Notes: generated by a model not told the origin, from the sequence alone. Counted from the first letter of the stretch, positions 16,837-25,304 are shown. The stretch: 31,038 nucleotides of DNA from an uncultured Bacilli bacterium (GCA_934086395.1 CAKOIE010000019.1:1-31038); one strand, 5' to 3'. Numbers and translations: made by a program.

Positions 16837-17574
16837 ATGAATATATTAGACTATTTAATATTAATAATTATTATTTTAGGTGCCCTATATGGATATAAAA
16901 GAGGCTTTATTGGTTCATTAATTAATTTTATTGGAACAATAGTAGTAATTATCCTAGCGTTTTACTTAAAGAATCCAATATCTGTATTCTTATATGAACA
17001 TTTTCCATTCTTTAAAATAAGTGGTTTTTATAGTGGTATAAGTGTTTATAATATTTTAATTTATGAAGGTATCAGTTTTCTTATCACATTATCAATATTA
17101 AGCTTTATCTTTAAAATTATTTCTAAAATAACTGGATTAGTTGGTAAATTAACACTTGGAATATTTTCTGAAGGTTTAATAGGCAGGATATTAGGTTTAA
17201 TATTTGGTTTATTTCAAGGATTTCTAATCGCATTTTTCATCTGTTTCTTATTTAGTACTTTTGCCAACACAGCCAAAATATATCAAGAATCAAAATATGG
17301 TAACCAAATAGTATCTAAAACACCATTTTTATCAGATATAGTAGAAAAAACATATTTATCAATTAAAAATGTCTATGATATTACATTAGAATATCAAAAT
17401 AGTAGTGATAAAGAAGAAGCTAATAAAAAATGTTTAGAAGTACTACTAAAATATGAGATAATCTCTAAGGAATCAGCTGAAAAACTAAATAATAACGGAA
17501 AATTAAATATTAAAAATATCAAAGATGTTATAAATAATAGTCAAAATAATGATAATAATAATGAGGAGGAATAA
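16837..17574 (+). CDS. CvpA-family membrane protein
   Basis: The start 'MNILDYLILIIIILGALYGYKRGFIGSLINFIG' region (residues 1-33) is typical of the CvpA family: a membrane span, then 'G.KRGF' and a second span. Four membrane segments can be seen by hydrophobicity (about residues 4-20, 25-45, 75-95 and 120-145). A charged, asparagine/glutamate-rich cytoplasmic tail follows. The family was named for colicin V production in E. coli; its role in Firmicutes is unclear. AGGAG lies before the ATG. The last codons (GAG GAG GAA) supply the ribosome binding site of the thioredoxin gene. Confidence 0.82.
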   Translation: MNILDYLILIIIILGALYGYKRGFIGSLINFIGTIVVIILAFYLKNPISVFLYEHFPFFKISGFYSGISVYNILIYEGISFLITLSILSFIFKIISKITGLVGKLTLGIFSEGLIGRILGLIFGLFQGFLIAFFICFLFSTFANTAKIYQESKYGNQIVSKTPFLSDIVEKTYLSIKNVYDITLEYQNSSDKEEANKKCLEVLLKYEIISKESAEKLNNNGKLNIKNIKDVINNSQNNDNNNEEE

Positions 17575-17576
17575 AA

Positions 17577-17870
17577 ATGATAGAATATTTAAGTAATCAA
17601 AAATTAGAAGATGTTTTAACAGATGAATTAACAATTGTAGATTTTTTTGCTAATTGGTGTTCACCTTGTAAAATGATTGGTATGGAATTAGAAGAGTTAC
17701 CAAACAAAATAATTAAAGTTGATGTTGATACTCACGGAGATCTTGCACAAAGTCACGGTGTGATGAGCATTCCTACAGTTGAAATATACAAAAACAAAAA
17801 GATGGTTACTCATTTTGTTGGATTTAAAACAAAAGAAGAAATAGAAGAAATTATTAAAGAATATAAATAA
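17577..17870 (+). CDS. trxA: Thioredoxin
   Basis: The active site WCSPC has cysteines at residues 28 and 31, preceded by 'VDFFAN', and the cis-proline lies in 'VMSIPTVEIY' (P66). At 97 residues it is slightly shorter than usual thioredoxins but contains all fold elements through the last helix. The usual WCGPC is WCSPC here, which can shift redox potential. It begins two bases after cvpA. It reduces disulfides in cytoplasmic proteins. A thioredoxin-like paralogue name would also be defensible. Confidence 0.9.
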   Translation: MIEYLSNQKLEDVLTDELTIVDFFANWCSPCKMIGMELEELPNKIIKVDVDTHGDLAQSHGVMSIPTVEIYKNKKMVTHFVGFKTKEEIEEIIKEYK

Positions 17871-17901
17871 ATATTTAGATAAAATAAATATTTATTTTTT
17901 T
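17865..17901 (+). terminator. All-AT intrinsic terminator overlapping the trxA stop
   Basis: AAATAAATATTT (17865-17876) pairs with AAATATTTATTT (17886-17897) around a nine-base loop and is followed by more T. The TAA stop (17868-17870) lies in the left arm. With no G-C pairs its strength is uncertain. Confidence 0.6.
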
Positions 17902-17933
17902 GTTCTAACATTTAACAAATGTACGGTTTTTTA

Positions 17934-17962
17934 TTGACTAATATAACCTTACGAAATATAAT
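17934..17962 (+). promoter_or_regulatory. Sigma-A promoter with long leader before alaS
   Basis: TTGACT (17934-17939), 17 bp, TATAAT (17957-17962). The leader to alaS is about 130 bases. I looked for a T-box (AGGGTGGNACCGCG) because aminoacyl-tRNA synthetase leaders often have one and found none. Confidence 0.75.
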
Positions 17963-18102
17963 AATAAACATGGGTTATAAAATAGAAATATTATAATTAG
18001 TTAGGAATAATTACTAAATATTTGTTCATTAATTAATTTATTTTCTTTTATAAAAGATGAAAATATGATAATATAAACGTAGTTAAGAGGAGTGCATAAA
18101 AT

Positions 18103-19866
18103 ATGAATTTAAAAGATCTATATATTAATTATTTTGTAAGCAAAGGACATAAACAAATCCCATCAGCGCCAGTAGTACCAGAAAATGATGCAAGTGTTTT
18201 ATTTAATACTGCTGGAATGCAACCATTAATTCCTTATTTAATGGGAAAAGAACATCCTTATGGTAAAAGATTAACTGATTATCAAAAATGCGTTAGAACT
18301 AATGATTTAGATTCAGTTGGAGATGAAACACATCACACATTCTTTGAAATGTTAGGAAATTGGTCTTTAGGTGATTATTTTAAAAATGAATCAATTGAAT
18401 ACAGTTTTGAATTTTTAACCAAAGTATTAAATATTGATGTTGAAAGATTAGCCGTAACCGTATTTGCTGGTGATGATAAAATTTCTAAAGATACTATATC
18501 TGCCAATAAATGGATTGAGTTAGGTATTAATCCTAAAAAGATTGCTTATTTAGGCGAAGAAGATAATTTCTGGATTGCCGGAGAAAGTGGACCATGTGGT
18601 TCAGATACTGAAATATTCTATTTTAGATCAAATGATGAAATACCAAACTTTTTTGACCCAAGTGATAATAGATGGGTTGAAATTTGGAATAACGTATTCA
18701 TGCAATATTTTAAAGATGAAGATGGAAACGTTACTGAACTTCCTAAAAAGAACGTGGATACAGGTATGGGAGTTGAAAGAGTAGCAGCTATACTAGAAGG
18801 TGTAAATGACAACTACTTATCATCAGTTTGGATAGATGTAATTAAGTTAATCGAACAAATTTCTAATAAAAAATATGAAGAAAATAAAAAAGATATTAGA
18901 ATTATAGCTGATCACATTAGAACAGCAACCTTTATCTTAGGAGATAACGCTAAAATAGTTCCTTCAAATACCGATAGAGGCTATATTTTAAGAAGACTAA
19001 TTAGACGTGCCATAAGATGTGCTAGAAACCTAGGAATTGATAATAATACTAACTGGGAAGAGCAAATTGCTAATTTGATTATTCAAAAATATGCTAAATA
19101 TTATGATGAATTATCTAATAATAAAGAATTTATAATTACTGAACTAGCAAAAGAAAAATCTAAATTTAGTAAAACATTAGAAAAAGGCTTAAGAGTATTT
19201 GAAAAAGAAACTCAAAATGTTAAAACAATTGATAAAGATTTAGCGTTCAAATTATATGATACATTTGGTTTTCCTATTGAATTAACAGAAGAACTAGCTA
19301 AAGAAAAGAATTTAGAAGTAGATATAGAAGGATTTAAAGAAAAATTTAAAGCCCATCAAGAATTATCAAGAACTGCTTCTAAAGGTATGTTTAAAGGAGG
19401 ATTAGCAGGAGATTCTAAAATAGAAACAAGATATCATACAGCTACGCATTTACTAAATGCTGCCCTTAAAAAAGTGTTAAATGAAAACGTTCATCAAAAA
19501 GGTTCAAACATCACAAATGAAAGAATGCGTTTCGACTTCTCATTTGATCGTAAACTAACTAAAGAAGAATTAGAACAAGCCCAAAATCTAGTAAATGAAT
19601 GGATTCAAAGAGATTTAATTGTAACAATCACTGAAGAAAACAAAATAGATGCAGTTAATAGTGGTGCCGAAGCAATGTTTATCGAAAGATATCCTGATAT
19701 CGTAACAGTTTATACAATAAGTGATAAAACAACTGGAGAAGTCGTATCTAAAGAAATTTGTATGGGGCCACATGTTGAACATACAAGTGAAATTGGCAAA
19801 TTTAAAATAGTAAAAGAAGAAGCATCCTCTGCTGGAGTAAGACGTATTAAAGCAGTAATTGAATAA
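18103..19866 (+). CDS. alaS: Alanyl-tRNA synthetase, lacking the C-terminal C-Ala domain
   Basis: AlaRS charges tRNA-Ala and clears mischarged Ser/Gly. The class II catalytic domain is intact ('VLFNTAGMQPLIPYL', 'FFEMLGNWSLGDYF', and motif 3 'VDTGMGVERVAA'). The editing domain keeps its zinc-type motifs HTATH (445-449) and CMGPH (553-557). The protein ends at residue 587, right after the editing domain ('SSAGVRRIKAVIE'), whereas typical bacterial AlaRS has about 870 residues with a C-Ala/DHHA1 domain. No frame downstream encodes the missing part, so this is not a frameshift. Similar short forms are known, to my knowledge, in reduced bacteria. GAGGAG precedes the ATG. Confidence 0.95.
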   Translation: MNLKDLYINYFVSKGHKQIPSAPVVPENDASVLFNTAGMQPLIPYLMGKEHPYGKRLTDYQKCVRTNDLDSVGDETHHTFFEMLGNWSLGDYFKNESIEYSFEFLTKVLNIDVERLAVTVFAGDDKISKDTISANKWIELGINPKKIAYLGEEDNFWIAGESGPCGSDTEIFYFRSNDEIPNFFDPSDNRWVEIWNNVFMQYFKDEDGNVTELPKKNVDTGMGVERVAAILEGVNDNYLSSVWIDVIKLIEQISNKKYEENKKDIRIIADHIRTATFILGDNAKIVPSNTDRGYILRRLIRRAIRCARNLGIDNNTNWEEQIANLIIQKYAKYYDELSNNKEFIITELAKEKSKFSKTLEKGLRVFEKETQNVKTIDKDLAFKLYDTFGFPIELTEELAKEKNLEVDIEGFKEKFKAHQELSRTASKGMFKGGLAGDSKIETRYHTATHLLNAALKKVLNENVHQKGSNITNERMRFDFSFDRKLTKEELEQAQNLVNEWIQRDLIVTITEENKIDAVNSGAEAMFIERYPDIVTVYTISDKTTGEVVSKEICMGPHVEHTSEIGKFKIVKEEASSAGVRRIKAVIE

Positions 19867-19953
19867 AAATGTAAAATTAGTGTAAAGTTTAATAAAATAA
19901 AAAGTAAAATGGTACAAGATGGGTAATAAGTATATATAGGAGGTAAAGAAATT

Positions 19954-20466
19954 ATGAAAAATATAAACTTGCTAAATCCTTATTCATTCCATTATTTATG
20001 GAAAAATGAAACAGGTAAAAAATTTATTTGTGCTTTAGCAAACGAAATAATTAATGATAATGAAGATTATATACTTTTACCCTTTGTTAATGATAATTTA
20101 AACAACGTAAGAAGTTATGTAATTTTAGAATCAAAAACAAAATTATTATTTATTGATTTCAACTTCAAAGAAAATGATAATTTATTAAAAACTGATTTAT
20201 TATTAATGAAGTATCTAAGACATACAAATAAAAAAACTGTTAAATTAATCATAGTTAATGATTATAATGGTGTGAATAATGAAATAGACAATATTATTGA
20301 TATTTACAATAATAATGAGATTAGTCAAAATTGTAAATTGCTTTATGCTAAAAAATATAAAGAACAATCTTTAATTAATAAAGATATTGCTGATATTTTA
20401 AATAGCATGAATGATGATGAATATAAAATCTATCTGCATGAAAATATGTTAAAAGATAGAATATAA
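19954..20466 (+). CDS. Unknown 170-residue protein
   Basis: A strong AGGAGGT ribosome binding site supports the start. The N-terminus ('NPYSFHYLWKNETGKKFICALANEIIND') and the following alternating strands ('YVILESKTKLLFIDFNFKE') loosely recall the PD-(D/E)XK nuclease-like Rpn proteins, but no clear catalytic D/E-x-K motif is evident, so I do not assign it. The protein is asparagine-rich, acidic and has no membrane span. It lies 87 bases after alaS and 16 bases before lepA, probably in one transcript with lepA. Confidence 0.75.
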   Translation: MKNINLLNPYSFHYLWKNETGKKFICALANEIINDNEDYILLPFVNDNLNNVRSYVILESKTKLLFIDFNFKENDNLLKTDLLLMKYLRHTNKKTVKLIIVNDYNGVNNEIDNIIDIYNNNEISQNCKLLYAKKYKEQSLINKDIADILNSMNDDEYKIYLHENMLKDRI

Positions 20467-20482
20467 AGGAATGTGATAAAAC

Positions 20483-22258
20483 ATGCAAAACATCCGTAAC
20501 TTTTGTATAATTGCTCATATCGATCACGGTAAAAGTACATTAGCCGATCGAATTTTAGAACTTACTGGAGCTGTATCAAAAAGAGAACTAAAAGAACAAA
20601 TGCTTGATTCAATGGATATTGAAAGAGAAAGAGGCATTACAATTAAGTTAAATACTGTAAATTTAAATTATAAAGGATATGAATTTAATTTAATAGATAC
20701 CCCAGGACATGTCGATTTTTCCTATGAAGTTTCAAGGAGCTTAGCAGCTTGTGATGGAGCGATTCTAGTCGTAGATGCAACTCAAGGAATCGAAGCTCAA
20801 ACACTTGCTAATTTATATCTAGCCTTAAATCATAATTTAACAATTATTCCAGTAATTAATAAAATTGATTTACCAAATGCTGATGTTCCCAAAGTAACAG
20901 CTGAATTAGTAAAAGTTCTTGGTTTTAAGGAAGATGAAATTATACCTGTAAGTGGTAAAACCGGTGAAAACGTTGATTTATTACTTGATGCTATCATTGA
21001 AAGAATACAGCCACCAAAAGATTTAAAAGAAGGAACTAAAGCCCTAATTTTTGATTCTTATTTTGATCAATATAAAGGAGTAGTTGCATCAATATGTGTT
21101 AAATCCGGTTTTATTAAAACTGGTGATACAATTATTATGATGAACAATAATGAAGAATACGTAGTAACTGAAGTAGGAGTAAATACTCCAAATGAAAAAT
21201 TATTACCTGAATTAAAAGCCGGAGATGTAGGATGGGTTGCTGGCGCTATAAAAAGTGTTGAATCAGTACGTGTTGGTGATACAATTACAACTAAACGTGA
21301 TAGAGCTATAACACCTTTAGAAGGTTATAAAAAAGTTAAATCAATGGTTTATAGTGGAATATATCCAATTGAGCCAAATAAATATAATCATTTAAAAGAC
21401 GCCCTAGAAAAATTAAAATTAAATGATGCTTCTCTTACCTTTGAAGTAGAAACATCAGAAGCCTTAGGTTTTGGATTTAGATGTGGATTTTTAGGACTAC
21501 TTCATATGGAAATAATTGAAGAAAGAATTAAAAGAGAATTTGGTATTGATATAATTGCTACATCACCATCTGTTATCTATAAAGTAGAATTAACTAATGG
21601 AAATGTAATAGAAGTAGATAATCCCTCAAAAATGCCAAATAAGGTTAATATTAGTTCAATTAGTGAGCCTTTTGTTAAAGCAAGTATATTTGTTCCAAGT
21701 GAATACATTGGTGCTATAATGGAACTTTGTCAAGAAAAAAGAGGTATATATAAAACAACTGAATATATTGATGAAAAAAGAGTTAATATAATATATGAAT
21801 TACCACTTGCCGAAATAGTCTATGACTTCTTTGATAAATTAAAAAGTTATACTAAAGGATATGCTTCATTTGATTATGAATTATCTGATTATAAGGTAAG
21901 TGATTTAGTAAAAATGGACATCTTAATTAATGGTGAAATAGTTGATGCTTTATCTGTTATTGTACATAAAGATGCTGCATATCATCGTGGCCTAGCAATT
22001 ACAAAAGCTTTAAAAGAACTAATACCAAGACAATTATTTGAGGTGCCTATTCAAGCTTCAATTGGTTCAAAAGTAATCGCTAGAGAAAACATTGCTCAAA
22101 TGAGAAAAAATGTTCTTGCTAAATGTTATGGTGGAGATATATCTCGTAAAAGAAAACTATTAGAAAAACAAAAAGAAGGTAAAAAAAGAATGAAGATGGT
22201 TGGTTCCGTTGAAGTTCCACCTGAAGCATTTCTATCTATCTTAAAGACTGATAAATAA
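20483..22258 (+). CDS. lepA: Elongation factor 4 (LepA)
   Basis: LepA is a ribosome-associated GTPase that affects translocation and initiation under stress. The GTPase domain shows 'AHIDHGKST' (11-19), the 'RERGITIK' switch, 'DTPGH' and 'NKIDLP'. EF-G-like domains II, III and V and the LepA-specific C-terminal domain ('QMRKNVLAKCYGGDISRKRKLLEKQKEGKKRMK') follow. At 591 residues it has family length. A GGAATGTGAT Shine-Dalgarno region lies five to six bases before the ATG. Confidence 0.98.
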   Translation: MQNIRNFCIIAHIDHGKSTLADRILELTGAVSKRELKEQMLDSMDIERERGITIKLNTVNLNYKGYEFNLIDTPGHVDFSYEVSRSLAACDGAILVVDATQGIEAQTLANLYLALNHNLTIIPVINKIDLPNADVPKVTAELVKVLGFKEDEIIPVSGKTGENVDLLLDAIIERIQPPKDLKEGTKALIFDSYFDQYKGVVASICVKSGFIKTGDTIIMMNNNEEYVVTEVGVNTPNEKLLPELKAGDVGWVAGAIKSVESVRVGDTITTKRDRAITPLEGYKKVKSMVYSGIYPIEPNKYNHLKDALEKLKLNDASLTFEVETSEALGFGFRCGFLGLLHMEIIEERIKREFGIDIIATSPSVIYKVELTNGNVIEVDNPSKMPNKVNISSISEPFVKASIFVPSEYIGAIMELCQEKRGIYKTTEYIDEKRVNIIYELPLAEIVYDFFDKLKSYTKGYASFDYELSDYKVSDLVKMDILINGEIVDALSVIVHKDAAYHRGLAITKALKELIPRQLFEVPIQASIGSKVIARENIAQMRKNVLAKCYGGDISRKRKLLEKQKEGKKRMKMVGSVEVPPEAFLSILKTDK

Positions 22259-22269
22259 TCAAGGATAAC

Positions 22270-22482
22270 ATGATGATAGAAATAGACATTAATAAATTAA
22301 AACAAGATTTAAAAGATTATTATGAATCAGCATATTTTACATTAGGTTATGGAGCAGCCTTAATACAATCATTTGACATTGATAATCTATCAGATGAAGA
22401 ATTAATAAATAAAGCAATTGATAATGGCTTAAATATAGAAAATTATATTGTAAACAATTCAAATAAAAAACTTAGTAGATAG
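22270..22482 (+). CDS. Small hypothetical protein, about 70 residues
   Basis: AAGGATAAC precedes two consecutive ATG codons (22270 and 22273); either may be used. The sequence is short, mostly helical by eye, with 'DYYESAYFTLGYGAALIQSFDI' as a distinctive middle part. No family is recognised. It follows lepA by eleven bases and ends inside a bidirectional terminator, so it is the last gene of the alaS/lepA unit. Confidence 0.75.
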   Translation: MMIEIDINKLKQDLKDYYESAYFTLGYGAALIQSFDIDNLSDEELINKAIDNGLNIENYIVNNSNKKLSR

Positions 22483-22500
22483 ATTCTATTAAGTTTTTAA
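22466..22500. terminator. Bidirectional terminator overlapping the stop codons of two converging small genes
   Basis: A 14-bp stem (22466-22479 with 22485-22498, one G-T pair) around a TAGAT loop, with A and T runs on both flanks. The plus-strand stop TAG (22480-22482) is in the loop, and the minus-strand stop (22497-22499) is at the stem's foot. Confidence 0.82.
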
Positions 22501-22613
22501 TATACTAAAATATAATAAATTAGTGCACTAACAGTACTTGCAATTATTGCAAATAAACATACCCACACTAGAATTTTAGATCCAACGCTTTTCTTTTTTG
22601 CTCTATAAGCCAT
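22497..22613 (-). CDS. Small membrane peptide resembling DUF4044, 38 residues
   Basis: The peptide starts MAYRAKKKS, then has one hydrophobic span of about 23 residues and ends in a short aromatic tail. This layout resembles the tiny DUF4044 proteins found widely in Firmicutes (basic MAKKKKS-type start followed by a single span); the match is by eye. A strong GAGGTGA ribosome binding site lies nine bases before the ATG, and a -10 box (TATAAT, complement of 22636-22641) is just upstream. It is convergent with the lepA-linked 70-residue gene and shares its terminator. Confidence 0.65.
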   Translation of the reverse strand: MAYRAKKKSVGSKILVWVCLFAIIASTVSALIYYILVY

Positions 22614-22694
22614 AATACTTATTCACCTCAAAATAATTATACAAAATTTATCATAAAATTAAAAGAAAATAATATGATTAACTAGGTGAAAAGA

Positions 22695-23255
22695 ATGAAA
22701 TTTAATTATATGAAGATTATACGTAGCCGTTTTAAGTTTCTCCTTACTTTTTTATTTTTAGGAATAATTATTGGTATAGTTGTATATCTTAAATGTACTC
22801 CAGATATCAAAAGTAACATCGATCTAACTCTTGCAACAACAATAAACAATATTAGCGATGTAAAACAAAATCACATTCTAATTCATTTATTAATAATAAG
22901 CCTCATAATTATACTATCAAGTTTTATTGTAGGATTTATCCCACTAACAATATATTATATATATGAAGGAGCATCTATTGGTTTTTTATTTTCAGCATTA
23001 TTACATTATAAAAATCTAAAAGGAATATACTATTTTCTCGTATTTACAATTACCAATAAATTAATATATTTAATTCTTTTATCATATATTTTTTATTTAA
23101 CATATAAATATATTAAAATTTTTATAAATAATCATTATAAGATAGTTAATTTAAATGGTTATATGTTAAGAACATCCGTTACATTATTAATTATTTTGTT
23201 AAATGATATCTTCTTATACTATTATGGTAATAAAATAATTGACATATTTATCTAA
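22695..23255 (+). CDS. SpoIIM-like membrane protein
   Basis: The protein has 186 residues and about five hydrophobic segments (residues 13-30, 60-85, 88-110, 118-140 and 155-175). The start 'FKFLLTFLFLGIIIGI' and the central 'GFIPLTIYYIYEGASIGFLFSALLHY' resemble stage II sporulation protein M / DUF95 proteins, which in Bacillus act in forespore engulfment with SpoIID and SpoIIP. No partner genes are visible. The longest frame begins at a GTG (22686) inside the AGGTGA Shine-Dalgarno sequence; the ATG at 22695 is five bases after it and is preferred. In B. subtilis spoIIM lies near xerD; here xerD is about 4 kb away. Confidence 0.6.
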   Translation: MKFNYMKIIRSRFKFLLTFLFLGIIIGIVVYLKCTPDIKSNIDLTLATTINNISDVKQNHILIHLLIISLIIILSSFIVGFIPLTIYYIYEGASIGFLFSALLHYKNLKGIYYFLVFTITNKLIYLILLSYIFYLTYKYIKIFINNHYKIVNLNGYMLRTSVTLLIILLNDIFLYYYGNKIIDIFI

Positions 23256-23283
23256 TATTAATCTATTAATAATTGCAATTTTT

Positions 23284-23292
23284 TGCTACAAT
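23284..23292 (+). promoter_or_regulatory. Extended -10 promoter for mnmA
   Basis: TGC-TACAAT (23284-23292) is an extended -10 element ending 15 bases before the mnmA ATG. A TTGACA (23239-23244) at the end of the previous gene is too far away to be its -35 box. Confidence 0.45.
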
Positions 23293-23307
23293 AATTACGT
23301 GATGTTT

Positions 23308-24414
23308 ATGGAAAAAGTTGTAATTGGAATGAGTGGTGGAGTAGATTCATCTGTAGCCGCTTATTTATTAAAAGAACAAGGCTATGAAGTAATTGGTTTA
23401 TTTATGCGTAATTGGGATTCTCTAGTAAATGATGATATAAAAGGAAATCCTAATCTAAATAATAATATTTGTCCCCAAGAACAAGATTATAATGATGCCT
23501 TAGCAGTATGTAATCATTTGGGTATACCACTTCATAGAATTGATTTTGTTAAAGAATATTGGGATAATGTCTTTACTTATTTCTTAGATGAATTAAAAAA
23601 AGGAAGAACCCCTAATCCTGATTTAATGTGTAACAAATATATAAAATTCGATTTATTTAAAAAAGAAGCTAAAAGATTAGGTGCTGATTATATTGCAACC
23701 GGTCATTATGCCAGAATCGTAGGAAATAGACTATTAAGAGCTGTTGATTTAAATAAAGATCAAACCTATTTTTTAGCTCAAGTAAGTGAAGATGCTTTAA
23801 AAGACGTATTATTTCCAATTGGTGATCTAACAAAACCAGAAGTACGTGAAATAGCTAAAATGCAAAACATACCTACAGCAACCAAAAAAGATTCAACTGG
23901 AATATGTTTTATCGGCGAAAGAAATTATCAAAAATTTGTATCAAACTATTTGAAACCAAATCCTGGAGACATAATTGATATTGAAACAAATAAAGTAATT
24001 GGTACACATACTGGTTTAATGAATTATACCATTGGTCAAAGACGTAATGTTGGAATTTCTGGTAATTTAGAAAAACACTTTGTAGTTGGTAAAAACGTTG
24101 CAGAAAACAAACTTTATGTTGCATTTGGGGAAGATAGTGAATATTTATACTCTGATTCATGTATAATTGAAAATGTTAATTTCTTATGTCAGACAAGACA
24201 TACATTCTGCACCGCTAAATTTAGATATAGAGGTCCAGATTATGAAGTAATGCTTGAATATTTAGAAAATAATGAAATATTAGTAAGATATCCTGAAAAA
24301 GTTAAAGCAGTTACTCCAGGACAAGCTTGTGTATTATATTTAGGTGAACAATGCTTAGGTTCAGGAATCATTAAAACAGTCATGCAAAATGGTGAAAAAC
24401 TTTGGTATTTATAA
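23308..24414 (+). CDS. mnmA: tRNA-specific 2-thiouridylase MnmA
   Basis: MnmA adds sulfur to U34 of tRNA-Lys, -Glu and -Gln. The ATP-pyrophosphatase P-loop is 'GMSGGVDSS' (7-15), and the two catalytic cysteines are C108 ('NPDLMCNKYIKF') and C200 ('DSTGICFIGER'). 'GLMNYTIGQRRNVGI' and the C-terminal beta-barrel are present; 368 residues is normal. The longest frame begins at 23239, inside the previous gene. ACGTGAT lies four bases before the ATG at 23308, so this start is chosen. The same gap is seen at grpE and rnhC. Confidence 0.96.
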   Translation: MEKVVIGMSGGVDSSVAAYLLKEQGYEVIGLFMRNWDSLVNDDIKGNPNLNNNICPQEQDYNDALAVCNHLGIPLHRIDFVKEYWDNVFTYFLDELKKGRTPNPDLMCNKYIKFDLFKKEAKRLGADYIATGHYARIVGNRLLRAVDLNKDQTYFLAQVSEDALKDVLFPIGDLTKPEVREIAKMQNIPTATKKDSTGICFIGERNYQKFVSNYLKPNPGDIIDIETNKVIGTHTGLMNYTIGQRRNVGISGNLEKHFVVGKNVAENKLYVAFGEDSEYLYSDSCIIENVNFLCQTRHTFCTAKFRYRGPDYEVMLEYLENNEILVRYPEKVKAVTPGQACVLYLGEQCLGSGIIKTVMQNGEKLWYL

Positions 24415-24415
24415 A

Positions 24416-24450
24416 TTAAATTAAGTACAATTTTTGTACTTTTTAATTTT
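24416..24450 (+). terminator. Intrinsic terminator after mnmA
   Basis: AAATTAAGTACAA (24418-24430) pairs with a TTGTAC...TTAATTT right arm (24434-24449), with two unpaired T residues on the right, and T-rich sequence follows. Confidence 0.65.
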
Positions 24451-24469
24451 ACAAAAAGAAGTATATTGC

Positions 24470-24499
24470 TTGACATATATGTGTCAAATAAGTTATGAT
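24470..24499 (+). promoter_or_regulatory. Promoter with a dyad operator for the HTH regulator gene
   Basis: TTGACA (24470-24475), 18 bp, TATGAT (24494-24499). The -35 box is the left arm of a dyad, TTGACA-TATATG-TGTCAA (24470-24487). A dimeric regulator, most simply the gene's own HTH product, could bind here and block transcription. Confidence 0.65.
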
Positions 24500-24527
24500 T
24501 ATAGTGTAAAGAAAGTAGGTAAACATA

Positions 24528-25304
24528 ATGAAAAGACTAAATGAAATATTACAAGAATTAGGTATTTCAAAAGTAAGATTAGCTAAATATTTAGGCGTTT
24601 CTAGACAAATGGTTTATAATTATCTTGAATTAAATTCACTTAATGAATGGCCTAGAGAAAAGAAAATTGCCCTTTTAAAATTATTAGATATAGAAGATGG
24701 AGAAGAGGATACTTTAAATGAAATTAAAGTAAATACAGATTATCTTTTAGAAGTTGAAGAAAGATTAAATAAAGTATTAAAATCAAATACATCAAACGAA
24801 TTATTAGATTTAAAAGGATTAAAAAAAGAAGAACAACAATTAGTTAGTGATATAACATTTCTTATTAAAGATAAACTTTTAGAAGGAAACGATAGAGAAG
24901 AGAGGTACTACACCCTACTATACACTTTCCACTTATTACAATGTGTTGATAATATTGAAGAAATAAAGTATTTATTAGCATATATGTCTAAATACGCAGG
25001 ATTTACAAATCCAAATGAATTTAAATTTAATGAAAATAAACAATTCATGTTTGAAGGTATCATTCATTCTGCATTTAATTTATACTTAAACGGTAATCCA
25101 TCTAAAAGTAAAGTGATTGAATCAAGAAAACGTTTTGTTGAAGAAATTGAAACAAGAAATGAAGAAAAATTATCACGTACTCAGCAACTACTAACTATCC
25201 GTATTCAAGCCTTACGTGAATTAGGTTACACCACTATTAATACAGAAAATGCTTCTGAAGTATTTGAAAAAATAGCAGAAATTGAAGCAAGATCTAGTAA
25301 ATAA
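24528..25304 (+). CDS. XRE-type helix-turn-helix regulator, 258 residues
   Basis: The first 50 residues form a helix-turn-helix of the Cro/C1 kind ('LGISKVRLAKYLGVSRQMVYNYL'), with the recognition helix 'SRQMVYNYLELN'. The remaining 200 residues are helical and charged, with cysteine in 'HLLQCVDNIEEIKYLLAYM', and are not recognised; they may sense a ligand or dimerise. The ribosome binding site AGTAGGT is about eight bases from the ATG. It is monocistronic between its own promoter/operator and a terminator. Probably autoregulated, judged from the dyad over its -35 box. Confidence 0.85.
   Translation: MKRLNEILQELGISKVRLAKYLGVSRQMVYNYLELNSLNEWPREKKIALLKLLDIEDGEEDTLNEIKVNTDYLLEVEERLNKVLKSNTSNELLDLKGLKKEEQQLVSDITFLIKDKLLEGNDREERYYTLLYTFHLLQCVDNIEEIKYLLAYMSKYAGFTNPNEFKFNENKQFMFEGIIHSAFNLYLNGNPSKSKVIESRKRFVEEIETRNEEKLSRTQQLLTIRIQALRELGYTTINTENASEVFEKIAEIEARSSK

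Noticed and set aside
17963..18102. T-box riboswitch in the alaS leader
   Set aside because: No T-box sequence (AGGGTGG) and no matching terminator/antiterminator pair was found in the 140-base leader.
19954..20466. Rpn-type PD-(D/E)XK nuclease
   Set aside because: The N-terminal pattern is suggestive, but no convincing catalytic D/E-x-K was found.
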